Source: Marsupella aquatica (taxonomy: Eukaryota > Marchantiophyta). From it: 64,000 nt of DNA. Below, piece after piece: positions 36,801 through 45,690 of this stretch. The notes beneath the pieces are model-generated. The model searched no databases. It was given only the letters and a program-made list of their open reading frames with translations, and was not told where the DNA came from. A program made the translations under genes and the position numbers. Each line of letters opens with the position of its first letter. The stretch's first letter is position 1. The stretch is from the NCBI GenBank assembly GCA_973895155.1, contig OZ316892.1, positions 23,932,001 through 23,996,000 of the forward strand. Reading direction: 5' to 3'.

Positions 36801-37540
36801 CTTTCGACAACGAGAAGCGTCATACAAATCAACCTCCTCCGCCATCCAGTTGGAACGTAGTGTAAAATATTTAAATGGAAGATCATTGAAAATATTTGAA
36901 CTACCAAACACGCCAAAATCTCGTAGAGTGCCCTTTCTAGAAACATGCGCAACATCCCAGATAACCCAGGTATGCAAGGCCTCTTCTATTGTATCAGCTC
37001 CAGGGTGCGAGTATGACAATTTTTGATTTCCTTTAACAATATCATATATTCTTATACTGATGCGACCAACCCCGAGTGTTTCAGTATGACAAATATCCAT
37101 CGGATTTGTCTTGAAAACGACTCCATTTGCAACCAACTGATCAAAAATGAACATCTGAACTTCATCTCCTTCCTTGAACACGTCCTCTTCAACCCTTGCA
37201 TCAATTTTGGATTTATCATTTCCAGCATCTCCAGCCAAAGAGAAATCATCGACATTGATTCTTCGGCGCTGAGTTGATGACCTCAAGTATGCCAATGCAC
37301 AATCCCAAATCACGCAGGAGTCAATTGCCTCAGCCAAATGAATGTAGAAAATTTGGGCGAAGGAAATGGAAGTTGACGCGATCCATCAAAACACTTTTCA
37401 ATCAATACCCCAATTCGATTGTCCCCTAGACAAATGTTTTGTATAGTATCCTGGGGGTCAACCTTTTGAACTATCCCAATTGCCGTTTCAAATCCATCGA
37501 TCACCAATGACACTTCATCCCCTCGTGTAAAATTGATCAT
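33819..37540 (-). CDS. DDE/D-type transposase with duplicated DUF8039-like N-terminal modules (one frame break)
   Basis: The main frame, 33819-37337, has 1,172 codons. A true ATG at 37540 opens a second frame ('MINFTRGDEVSLVIDGFETA') that matches the start of the same module repeated in the main frame: 'GDEV', 'AIGIVQKVDP', 'LGDNRIGVLIE' versus 'GDEVQMFIFDQ...NGVVFKTNP', 'LGVGRISIRI'; each ends in (C/W)VIWD. So two tandem modules, resembling plant DUF8039, precede the catalytic part, and about one base has been lost near 37340-37390. Later come a Cys-rich segment (~320-390), a helical Lys/Arg-rich stretch (~510-550), and an RNase H-like core with D in 'CIIHDKMDQAK' (~565), D in 'LQMDNSGKDNKN' (~726) and E/D in 'VGHTHEDVDALFS' (~764). 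This core is of the DUF7869 kind. The tail (~1000-1150) holds 'FQVQWWRSKHGKHDAKDDVR' and could be a chromo/BAH-like reader. Confidence 0.82.
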
Positions 37541-39158
37541 GATAGCGGACTATCTGTATTCAAATAAAGTTAGAAATTGTTAAGTTCCCCATGTTACAAT
37601 CATGTTTCAAAATCTGTACTCTCCTCCAAAAAATATTGTGAAATCACTCAAAACCCTAAATACATTCAAGTCGGGTCGGAATTATTTCGACCCTCCTCCA
37701 ACATTATGTCTTGAAATGATTGAATTGACTAAACATTTACAAGTCGGGTCGGAATTATTTCGACCCTCCTCCAACAATATGTCTTGAAATGATTGAATTG
37801 ACTAAACATTTACAAGTTGGGTCGGAATTATTTCGACCCTCCTCCAACAATATGTCTTAAAATGATTGAATTGACTAAACATTTACAAGTCGGGTCAGAA
37901 TTATTTCGACCCTCCTCCAACAATATGTCTTAAAATGATTTAATTGACTAAACATTGATAAGTTGGGTCGGAATTATTTCGACCCTACTCCAACTATTAA
38001 GTTGAAATTATGTCAAAACTATTTGTGAAACTATCTTGCTTATGCTTTTATATACCAGTTTAAAATGCTAGTTAAGATGACATAGTCAGGTCGGCACAAA
38101 ATAATTCCGACCCACTTCTAGAAACTATGTTAGTAATCACATAAAGGGGTACAGTAAGTTCTACACATGCTAGACTGTGGATAAAGGTCTAGAAATGAGT
38201 AAAATATATGATCTAGAACCTAATGTGTAAATCTTAATCTAGGTTTGGCTTAAAGGTATTGAATTAGATGTAGTTGAGCTAGTACTTCTAAGATAAATAA
38301 ATAAAATCACTAACCTGCTCCGCAATATATCTTTGCCCACCCTTGTACAAGCTAAATGGGTACCTTGGATGCCAGCATTGTATCTCTTAGCACCACAGTG
38401 CTCACCAGTGCCCTTACTAAACCTTGCATTCAACCATGCGGACCTAAATAAGGCACTCGGACAGAGGAGAGTCAGTGATCGTACCAATCACTGTCTAAAT
38501 GACAATGAACCAAAAAATGGATTGTGGGAGGTCTATACTCAGTTTGAGAGGCAAAAAGCCCACACATTACCCAGCACACGAGTGGACACCAACAGATCGA
38601 GCACGGGTGGATGAGGCACGCACCCAGCACACAAGTAGACATCGGATAGGGTGTCAGCCAATCACTCACGAGTGATAGGTGAGTTGCGAGCACACACCGC
38701 TGACAGCTCGGAAGTTTAAAATTGGTAGGTGAGTCGCAAGTGGTCGTGAGTGGTCACACCATCGGTGACTCACGATCACATGCACCGAGGAGGGTCTCCA
38801 TCATTGGCGCACATTGATGCCTCCGTACCCTCTCGGATCCTTGCCTCCTCGGACTCCTCGCTCGCAGGGGGTATAGGAAGGCAGGCCTTGCGCTTGAGGC
38901 CTCATTTCCTTGCCTCCCTCTTGCCTCCTCTCTCGTCTCCTCACTCCTTGCCTCCCTCTTGCCTTGCTCTAGGGCTTTTGTTTTTGCCTCGCTCTTGGGA
39001 TTTTTTTTCCGCCTCGCTCTAAGGCTTTTATTTCTGCCTTGCTCCCTTCCCTTTTGGGTCACTCCCTCGATCATTGTTTGCTTGTTAGTGCCCTCTTGCA
39101 GCCTGTGGCATTCTCCATTGCTGCCACGTGTCATCTTAAATCTCACTCGCCCCTTACA
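37541..39158. promoter_or_regulatory. Shared divergent promoter region of the transposon
   Basis: 1.6 kb separates the start codons of the head-to-head transposase (-) and ParB/methyltransferase-like (+) genes. It contains the 73-bp palindrome repeats (next entry). On the plus-gene side it contains a C/T-rich stretch (38870-39060) with degenerate relatives of the intronic palindrome ('gcctcgctctt'). Open frames in it are unsupported. Promoter function is inferred from the gene arrangement. Confidence 0.6.
37650..38115. repeat. Five 73-bp tandem repeats with GGGTCG...CGACCC palindrome
   Basis: Palindromes with arms GGGTCG and CGACCC around a 9-nt AT-rich core (gaattattt) start at 37673, 37746, 37819, 37892 and 37965, a regular 73-bp period. 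The fourth has GGGTCA in one arm. A sixth, diverged copy at ~38090-38115 reads ggtcgg...ccgaccc. The rest of the unit reads 'caacaatatgtcttgaaatg' and 'attgaattgactaaacattt'. They lie 130-580 bp upstream of the transposase start codon. Confidence 0.93.
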
Positions 39159-42100
39159 ATGTCTACTTCCTCCAGTTCTGAAGCTTCCACCACCACCGCC
39201 AGTTCTCAAGAGTCATTGAACTTCAATTATAACTCTCTGTATGAATATGACCCTGAAGACCCGGATGTCCAAAAATTGGTTAACAATGCGTTGGAGGCGT
39301 CAAAGAAAGCCCAGTTAACTTTTCCACGTAAGGCACCACCTGCTTCAACTTCTTGCCTCGCCCTTAGGGCGAGGCAACTTTACTTTAATTTGGATTTCAA
39401 ACTTCTTATTAGGAAAATTTCTATATTCCTTTGTAGTCGCCTCGCCCCAAGGTCGAGGCGACGTCTACTTCATTCTAGATTTCTTGTTGCTCCGAAGGCG
39501 TATTGGACCTTGTATCTTACATTAATAAAGGATCTAAGTTAGCTATATTCTATTTTTTGCCTCGCTCTTGGGGCGAGGTGATGTCGTCTGCATTCCTCAA
39601 ATGTAGTCTGCATTCCCAGAAGTTGCCTCGCCCTTGGGGTGAGGAGATGTTATCTGCATTCCTAAATGTTGTCTGCATTCCCAGAAGTTGCCTCGCCCTT
39701 GGGGCGAGGCGATGTCCTCTACATTCCTAAATGTTGTCTGCTTTCCCAGAAGTTGCCTCGCCCTTGGGGCCAGGCGATGTCCTCTGCATTCCTAAATGTT
39801 GTCTGCTTTCCAGAAGTTGCCTCGCCCTTGGGGCGAGGTGATGTTGCCTGCAATGTCCTCTACATTCCTAAATGTTGTCTGCTTTCCCAGAAGTTGCCTC
39901 GCCCTTGGGGCGAGGCGATGTCCTCTGCATTTCTAAATGTTGTCTGCTTTCCAGAAGTTGCCTCGCCCTTGGGGCGAGGCGATGTTGTCTGCATTCCTAA
40001 ATGTTGTTTGCTTTCCTAGAAGTTGCCTCGCCCTTGGGGCGAGGCGATGTCGTCTGCATTCCTAAATAATGTTTGATTGCTTGGATGAGGTGGCAGGGCT
40101 AATTGCACTAGGAGCAAAGAAGATTTTGCAATCTTCTATTTGTCGCCTCGCCCCAAGGGCGAGGCACCTTGAAAGTTTTCCACATGTCAATGTTAAAAAT
40201 ATGATGCTGACCATTTTGTTTTCAATGTTTCTTACCAGGAAAAAATCTTGAGAAGCAGGAGTTAAATATTATGGACGAGGATATCAAGGACTTTGTTTTC
40301 CCTGACCAAGATACTCCAGGATTTAGATGGGCACTAGAAGTTGGGGTGTCGGCGGAAGGCAGTCTCTTGATTTGTTTCAAGGGCCTCACAAGTCAATTGA
40401 ATGACCGCAAGACAATTGTTACTCTAGGTCTAGTCGTCCTTGTGAACACGGACAACAACCGCAATGCAACGATTATTGTTGAGTCCAATGAGAAATCTCA
40501 GTGGATGAGACTTCTAGTGCCAATAAAACTCTACTCGACTTTACTGAATGTTGAGTGGATGGCTCGATTGGAGATAAGCGTAGCTGATATGGGATTCTTC
40601 CCAGATGGAGTAACAATTGATCAGATGTTTGAGAAGATGCGTTCTCAAATAAGTGGAGTTGACCTAGTGTTTGGATTTCTCTACGTAAAGAAGCACATGC
40701 ATGACAATGCGGACAGTGTGGACCCTCCGTCTACTTGGATAGTTCAAAGGATGATTGATAAGGCACATTTTTCATACGAGCAAGCAATCGACAAGAGTTT
40801 CATTTTTTGTCCAGAGTTTCAAGAGGCCGCGTGCCGGACGTGGATTTCAGAGATGAAGAAAAAAGAAGCAAAGCATAAGGCAAAGGAGAGAAAGAAGACA
40901 GTGGAAAGAAGTGCGCAATCAAAGACAGAGAAGAAACGAAAGCTTCAAGAGCCGGTTGTTCAACAAGAGAAACAATTTGGGAGTTCACGCCGTAAGAAGA
41001 TGGCTAAAAAAAATGAAGATGATGAGGGCCCCCAAAAAAAGCAGACAAAGAAGGCAAAGGTTGTGAAATCAAAACCAATGTCAGGGTCGACTTCAAACTT
41101 TGTCTTGCATCCAAAGGATGATATGTGTCCGACAGAAGGACCCAAAGAAGATGATGTGCTCAAAGGCCAAGAGGTTTTGTGTAATATTGAGCAGTATTAT
41201 ACTTTTGGCATCCGCGAAGTTTTTGATATTCCTGTAAAAAGTATTAATCCGCCATCGGCCGTTTTTGTATATCGAATGTTCAATCTTTCACATGCAATGG
41301 AGATATCAAAGTCTATGATGAAAAACCCTGGACAGGAACCACAAGTTGTTGATTTGATTCCGTATCGCGAGAGCACTAAACAGTTGCTTCATTATGACAA
41401 CACACCTCAGGATAGGAAAGAGTTTTTGATTGGTGTGAAGAAGCATGAGATCCAATTCCTTGCCATTAGTGGCCAGCATTCTGCAAGAGCTGCCCAATGG
41501 ATCCAAGGGTGGGCCGAGACTGACGCCAAGCTGACAGATCTTGCCAACAAACTAAAGTATAGGAAAGCAAGGATCCTATCTGACCTCACTCCGAAGACAA
41601 TTTTGGTTGAGCATTCAAGTTTATCGAATGTTGTCAATGATACTATGCAATTTAAGTCTTGTTTTTTAGAGACTATTGTTCATGCACGAAGGCAGTTTGA
41701 GGAGTGCGGGAAACCGCCGCGTCCAAGGATTGGGACCAATCAAAATACAGACAAGAAAAACTATCAGGTACATGTTGGAGCAACGCAAACTATTCTTGAT
41801 CCGCTTTGGTTAAAGATTGTCAATGGTAGAGGTTTGCCTCGCCCCAAGGGCGAGGCTGCCTTTTCTTGTTTTCCTTGGTTAGAAGATTAAAGCAAATGTT
41901 TGCCTCGCCCTCAGGGCGAGGCAACCTAGACTAGTCTCTCTAAGAATAATTCCCTAGTTCCGTTTCAGTCAATTGCGGTTAGATGTAGAGGTTCGCCACG
42001 CCCTTGGGGCGAGGCGGCTTAGCCTGTTTCAAACATAGGTATAAATTTTCTAACATATGCATTGTACCCTGAAACTAATGTCAAGTCCATTGGATATGCA

Positions 42101-44559
42101 GGATTGGTTTGCCCTGGCAAAGGTTACAATGGGGAAGTCAAGCCTAAAGAGCATTTATTGGTTACTTTTTGCCGAACATGAGCTCTTTGAATTATGGCGG
42201 AATGTGTGTGCAAAATGGTTGAGTGGGAAGCTCCAAGATGGGGGTGGTGGGTATGGAGGGCCAAGACCCCCAAAATTGATCACTCCCGGTACCTTTCGAT
42301 GCTTTGAAGGAGAGATTAGTAGCAAATAGATAATTGAGATCTTGAAGGACGTTGAAGAGGAGCGTGTCTTGCTGAAGAAGGATATCACCAACAAATCAGA
42401 GCTTGTCGCAATGGGAGACTTGGCCCTTACAATCAAGATAATGTCCAACTTGAGAACAGTCATTATTGGCTATTTCGTGGAAAAGTATCGTGAGAAGTTT
42501 CCTGTTGGCACATCTTGGGAGTCTCTGGTGATATTGTTGCCTTCCTTGAAATCTGAGCTTGAGATGACAAAATTGAGGAGAGCAGCGGGTGAGGTTTACC
42601 TCAACAATTCATTGAAGAAGAATGTGGTCAAGGAGAGTTTCCCACAAAGTCTGATGGTCAGACTAGATGGGTTGTATTGTAAAGAATTTGGTGGGATTGG
42701 TCGTTCTTGCACGGAGCCTTTCTTGACATTTTTTAGTGAGAATTTGATGAAGACGACCGTGCCGGAAATGCTACAAGAGCCTTCGCCTTTGTGTCCTCTT
42801 GCCATTGTTGACTTCAGTAGGCTCCGACAACATGTTTGGACCGATGCTGAAATTATTGCATTACTGCAATACATTGTGGATCTTCCAAGAAATCCAACAA
42901 TTGTTGTTGTCATGACTGTGCATCCGGGGCCACTTGCTGCAAACATTTTGAGTGCCCTTAGGAAATTGCAACATGAAAAGGGAATGGACATCCACGTTGA
43001 CTACGGGAGCTATCGACGGAGTGATACACCAGTTCCAGAGGGCTTACTTTTCAGTTGTGGTATGGAGGAGATAATCTTTGCAGGAATCACCACTGAGGAG
43101 AAATTTGATTGGAAGCAAGTGTTCAGGCCTGGATTTAATTGCCAATTTTCTTACAATTCGGCAATCGACCCTGATTTCCAAGTGGAAGACAAGACGGAGA
43201 AACGAGATAAGAATAAGAGTAAGACAAGTAAGGAGACAGAGACTAAGTCAACTTCGACATTTCACATTGGAGATTTCTTACGAAAGGCTCCCATGTTTGA
43301 GATGGTGGGAAGTAGAGGTGGCTTTGTGAATATTCACGCTAAGCCAAAATGTATGCTGCAGAGTATTATTGAATTTTTTTCGGCTGAAGGGGAGACTATA
43401 CTTGACTTTTTCTCGGGAGGACAGGTTATGAAGGTGTCATTGTTGTGTTTTAGAGAATGCTTTGCGTATTCAGACATTGAGGATGAATATGATTTCACTC
43501 AGGCATATGGAAGGGTTCTCTGCGAGAAAGTTCCTTCCATAATGAGTGACCGGATGGGTGGTTCCAAATTTGGGAGAGCCCGTGATGGGGTTTTCGAGCA
43601 TGTTGGTGCCAAAGAAGGCGTAGACCAGGGCGAAGATGATATTGAGGAAGGAGAATTGGGTCACGACACAGACGACAGGGTCACCCGAAATTTGGATGAA
43701 CGTGGAACACAAGTGGTAGGTATTCCCTACTTTGGTGTGGGGTTGGCTGATGTTGTGGGTCGACCTGAGGGTGACCCACCAAGAAATCCCTTTGCCGGTG
43801 TAGAGAATTGGATGCACCAATCGGACCTAGATCTTACATCGTCCACATCGAACGGACATTGGAAGGCAACCGCAGATGGTCTAGGCAATATTGACGCAGT
43901 AGAATTGGGAGAAATGTCGGACATTGCGCTTGCAAAGGAGGATGATCGTCAAGTACCTGAGACCGCTGCAAATGAAGAAGAGAAGGCAGGTGCTTCAAAT
44001 CCTCCCCTGTCTCCTCTATATTGCTCATCAGAGACTAAATTGGTTTTTACAAGTGCTTCTATAGGAAGCCCCATAGTATTATCATTTTCACAAAATTCTG
44101 GATCCGAGATCGGCAGGACTGGATATATGAAAATAGTCCGTCCTGCAACTCATTTTATATGGAGAAATGGACCAAAGGTTGGAATGATAGAATCACTAGA
44201 CGATGCTCCAAAGATAATGGCAAAATCAGATTACAAAAAACTGAACTTGAGACTGAGCCCAGTTTTTGCACCCCCATCCTTTGAAGAACAACTTCCCAGT
44301 GGTATCAATTCCGAGATACAGAGTGTTCTAGGTGATCAAACAATAGATGAATTTGGGCATTTTAGCATTGGAAATTATTAGCCATTTCTTTGGTTCTTGG
44401 TATTTTAATGACAATCTAAGCTTCATCTTTGTAATAATATACTTTTTTACAGACCAAAGTTCCGTCGTAGAATCTCCTTCCTCAAAGGATTTTGTTGGCA
44501 TTCCCTCGGAAAGCGTTGCTGTGGAGGAAGGGTTTGACCCAGGTATACTTTGGATCTGA
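39159..44559 (+). CDS. ParB-like / beta-class DNA methyltransferase-like transposon protein
   Basis: Proposed exons 39159-39327, 40239-41825, 42039-42160, 42330-44331, 44453-44559: all GT-AG, all phases agree, 3,987 nt or 1,328 aa without a stop. Exon 1 gives a Ser/Thr-rich start (ATG 39159). Exon 2 has a Lys-rich, NLS-like stretch (~265-350) and, near residue 467, 'FLAISGQHSARAAQWI', resembling the ParB/sulfiredoxin-fold nucleotide-binding motif. Exon 4 looks like a beta-class N4/N6 methyltransferase: 'AIVDFSRLRQHVW' (~786) where DPP(Y/W) is expected, then motif X-like 'KPKCMLQSIIEFF' and motif I-like 'ILDFFSGGQ' (~982) followed by 'ECFAYSDIEDEY'. The catalytic motif is therefore altered. 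ParB-methyltransferase pairings are known from phages and plasmids. The 42161 donor (gttact) is weak; without that intron a TAG at 42327 would interrupt the frame. Confidence 0.72.
39328..40238 (+). repeat. Intron 1 filled with ~65-bp repeats carrying a 21-bp GC palindrome
   Basis: Palindromes with arms GCCTCGCCC and GGGCGAGGC around a 3-nt loop (TTG, TTA or CAA) start at 39355, 39559, 39625, 39690, 39755, 39819, 39896, 39960, 40025 and 40145, plus an arm-extended variant at 39437-39463. The central copies form a tandem array with a 64-65-bp period (one 77) whose spacer reads 'gatgtc(c/g)tctgcattcctaa' and 'atgttgtctgctttcccaga'. A few copies have one arm mismatch (39625, 39755). All lie between the intron donor at 39328 and the acceptor at 40238. 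Confidence 0.93.
41826..42038 (+). repeat. Intron 2 with three copies of the same GC palindrome
   Basis: GCCTCGCCC / GGGCGAGGC palindromes start at 41836 and 41902, and a variant with GCCACGCCC at 41995. They occupy most of a 213-bp intron and no coding sequence. The first lies only 10 nt after the proposed donor. Confidence 0.88.
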
Positions 44560-44879
44560 AAAATGGCAATTGAATGTAATTAATGTTCTAGTGCCTGCCC
44601 TGAATTGTACATTCAAATGTTGCTCTAGTGCCTACCCTGAATTGTACATTCATATTATGTCTTGAAAGGATATGTTTTGAACATGTAGGATAAAGTAAAT
44701 AATTAGGATATATGCTTAGTGTGAGGCTCTCTCACTGGACTGGACAATTTAATAATTATATAGTGGGTCAATCTCATTTTGACCCTTGATTTATGACCAT
44801 CTATATTTTTTAATTTATAGATGGTCTGAGTGGTATTGGCCTCTGATTTTTGGACTAAATTAAATTTACTCTAGTTTTT

Positions 44880-45058
44880 AAATTAATTAGAATATATGAT
44901 TTAAGTTATTATTAAAAATTTGGGTGAAAAAAAACAAAATTTTGGGCGTTCAAAAGTGTATATTTGGGCTGAAAAAAATTAGCTTTTGGGAATGCTTTAA
45001 TAGAAATTTGGCCTGAAAAAAATAACTTTAGGGTTCATCTTATGGACTTTTAAAAGTA
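44880..45058. repeat. Right subterminal repeats
   Basis: Repeated 'atttgggctgaaaaaaa'-type words (near 44918, 44940, 44962, 45005) lead up to the right terminal inverted repeat. They match the ATTTGGG words of the left end in orientation and sequence. Confidence 0.7.
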
Positions 45059-45078
45059 CAGTTTTAATGAATATAGTG
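45059..45078. repeat. Right terminal inverted repeat of the nested transposon
   Basis: CAGTTTTAATGAATATAGTG, the exact reverse complement of 33229-33248. AT follows it. Confidence 0.95.
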
Positions 45079-45690
45079 ATTGGTGCTGCCCTCAATGTTA
45101 ACCGTGGGAGGAGTATGCAGCGACCAACTGGGGACCGTAGAACCCAATTTAGATCTAAATCCAGATCTAAGTCCATGGGTAAATCCCCTTAGAGGAGGCA
45201 GGTGACATGTTGGAAGTGCAACCAAGTTGGACACTTCAAGTGAGACTGTAAGGGAAAGGCAACGGAAATTTCATCACCAAATGTGGCTAGGGCTGATGGA
45301 GAAGCTGATTTACTCAATGATGAGTATGTTTTATGAAGCCGGGGGTATGCCCTATGCACGTCATCTAGGAGAGCAGATGATGTGTAGATTCTTGATTGTG
45401 CTTGCTCTTTTCATATTTGTTACATTTGTGAGTTTTTCAGTTCTTACTCTATTTCAAACGGTTCAGTTCTAATGGGAAATGATCACTCTTCTCAAATTGA
45501 GGGAATTGCGTCTGTGACGGGGTCTGTGAAGATTCAAATGTTTGATGGTGCTATGCACACAATGTCCAGAGTCAGGTATGTACCTGGCATGCGTAAGAAT
45601 CTGATTTCACTCGGTGTGTTGGATTCAAATGGTCATCAATAGAGCGTTATTGATGGTGAACTTCAAGTCAGGTCGAGAGAGACAGTAATT
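45079..45690 (+). pseudogene. Copia gag zinc knuckle and protease region, broken
   Basis: The gag frame resumes as 'IGAALNVNRGRSMQR', then an arginine/serine-rich stretch and a CCHC knuckle 'CWKCNQVGHFK' followed by a stop in place of an Arg/Lys before 'DC'. After it, 'LDCACSFHIC' stands where the aspartic protease D-S/T-G is expected (the Ser/Thr-Gly is lost), then 'GSVLMGND' and 'VRYVPGMRKNLISLGVLD', typical of Copia protease flanks. Frameshifts and stops separate these. Confidence 0.8.

Larger units (their letters stand above)
33229..45078. mobile_element. 11,850-bp CACTA-ended DNA transposon with transposase and ParB/methyltransferase-like genes
   Basis: Perfect 20-bp terminal inverted repeats CACTATATTCATTAAAACTG (33229-33248; inverse 45059-45078) are flanked by AT on both sides (33227-33228, 45079-45080). 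Removing the element and one AT joins the Copia gag reading frame as ...SSAG-IGAALNV..., so the borders are exact and the target duplication is 2 bp. Subterminal regions carry repeated ATTTGGG/AAATTTGG words in the same orientation at both ends. Two genes diverge from a 1.6-kb central region: a transposase (-) and a ParB/methyltransferase-like gene (+). CACTA/EnSpm elements normally encode a TNP2 transposase and make 3-bp duplications; neither is seen here. The intact methyltransferase-like frame suggests recent activity; the transposase has one N-terminal frame break. Confidence 0.92.

Noticed and set aside
33819-37337. Host gene inside the Copia
   Set aside because: Its location between exact inverted repeats and its DDE-like core make it a transposon gene.
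37340-37390. Programmed -1 frameshift joining the two transposase frames
   Set aside because: I see no X XXY YYZ slippery heptamer in the required frame; a simple 1-nt loss is more likely.
38754-39219. Open frames in the central transposon region
   Set aside because: They overlap on both strands, are low-complexity, and lie in the presumed shared promoter/5' leader.
39355-40045. CRISPR-like appearance of regularly spaced palindromic repeats
   Set aside because: Spacers are themselves repeats of the same 64-65-bp unit, there are no cas genes, and the array lies in an intron of a plant transposon gene.
42327-42329. TAG stop as a lesion killing the methyltransferase-like gene
   Set aside because: A GT-AG intron 42161-42329 with matching phases removes it and joins two coding-looking exons; kept only as an alternative.
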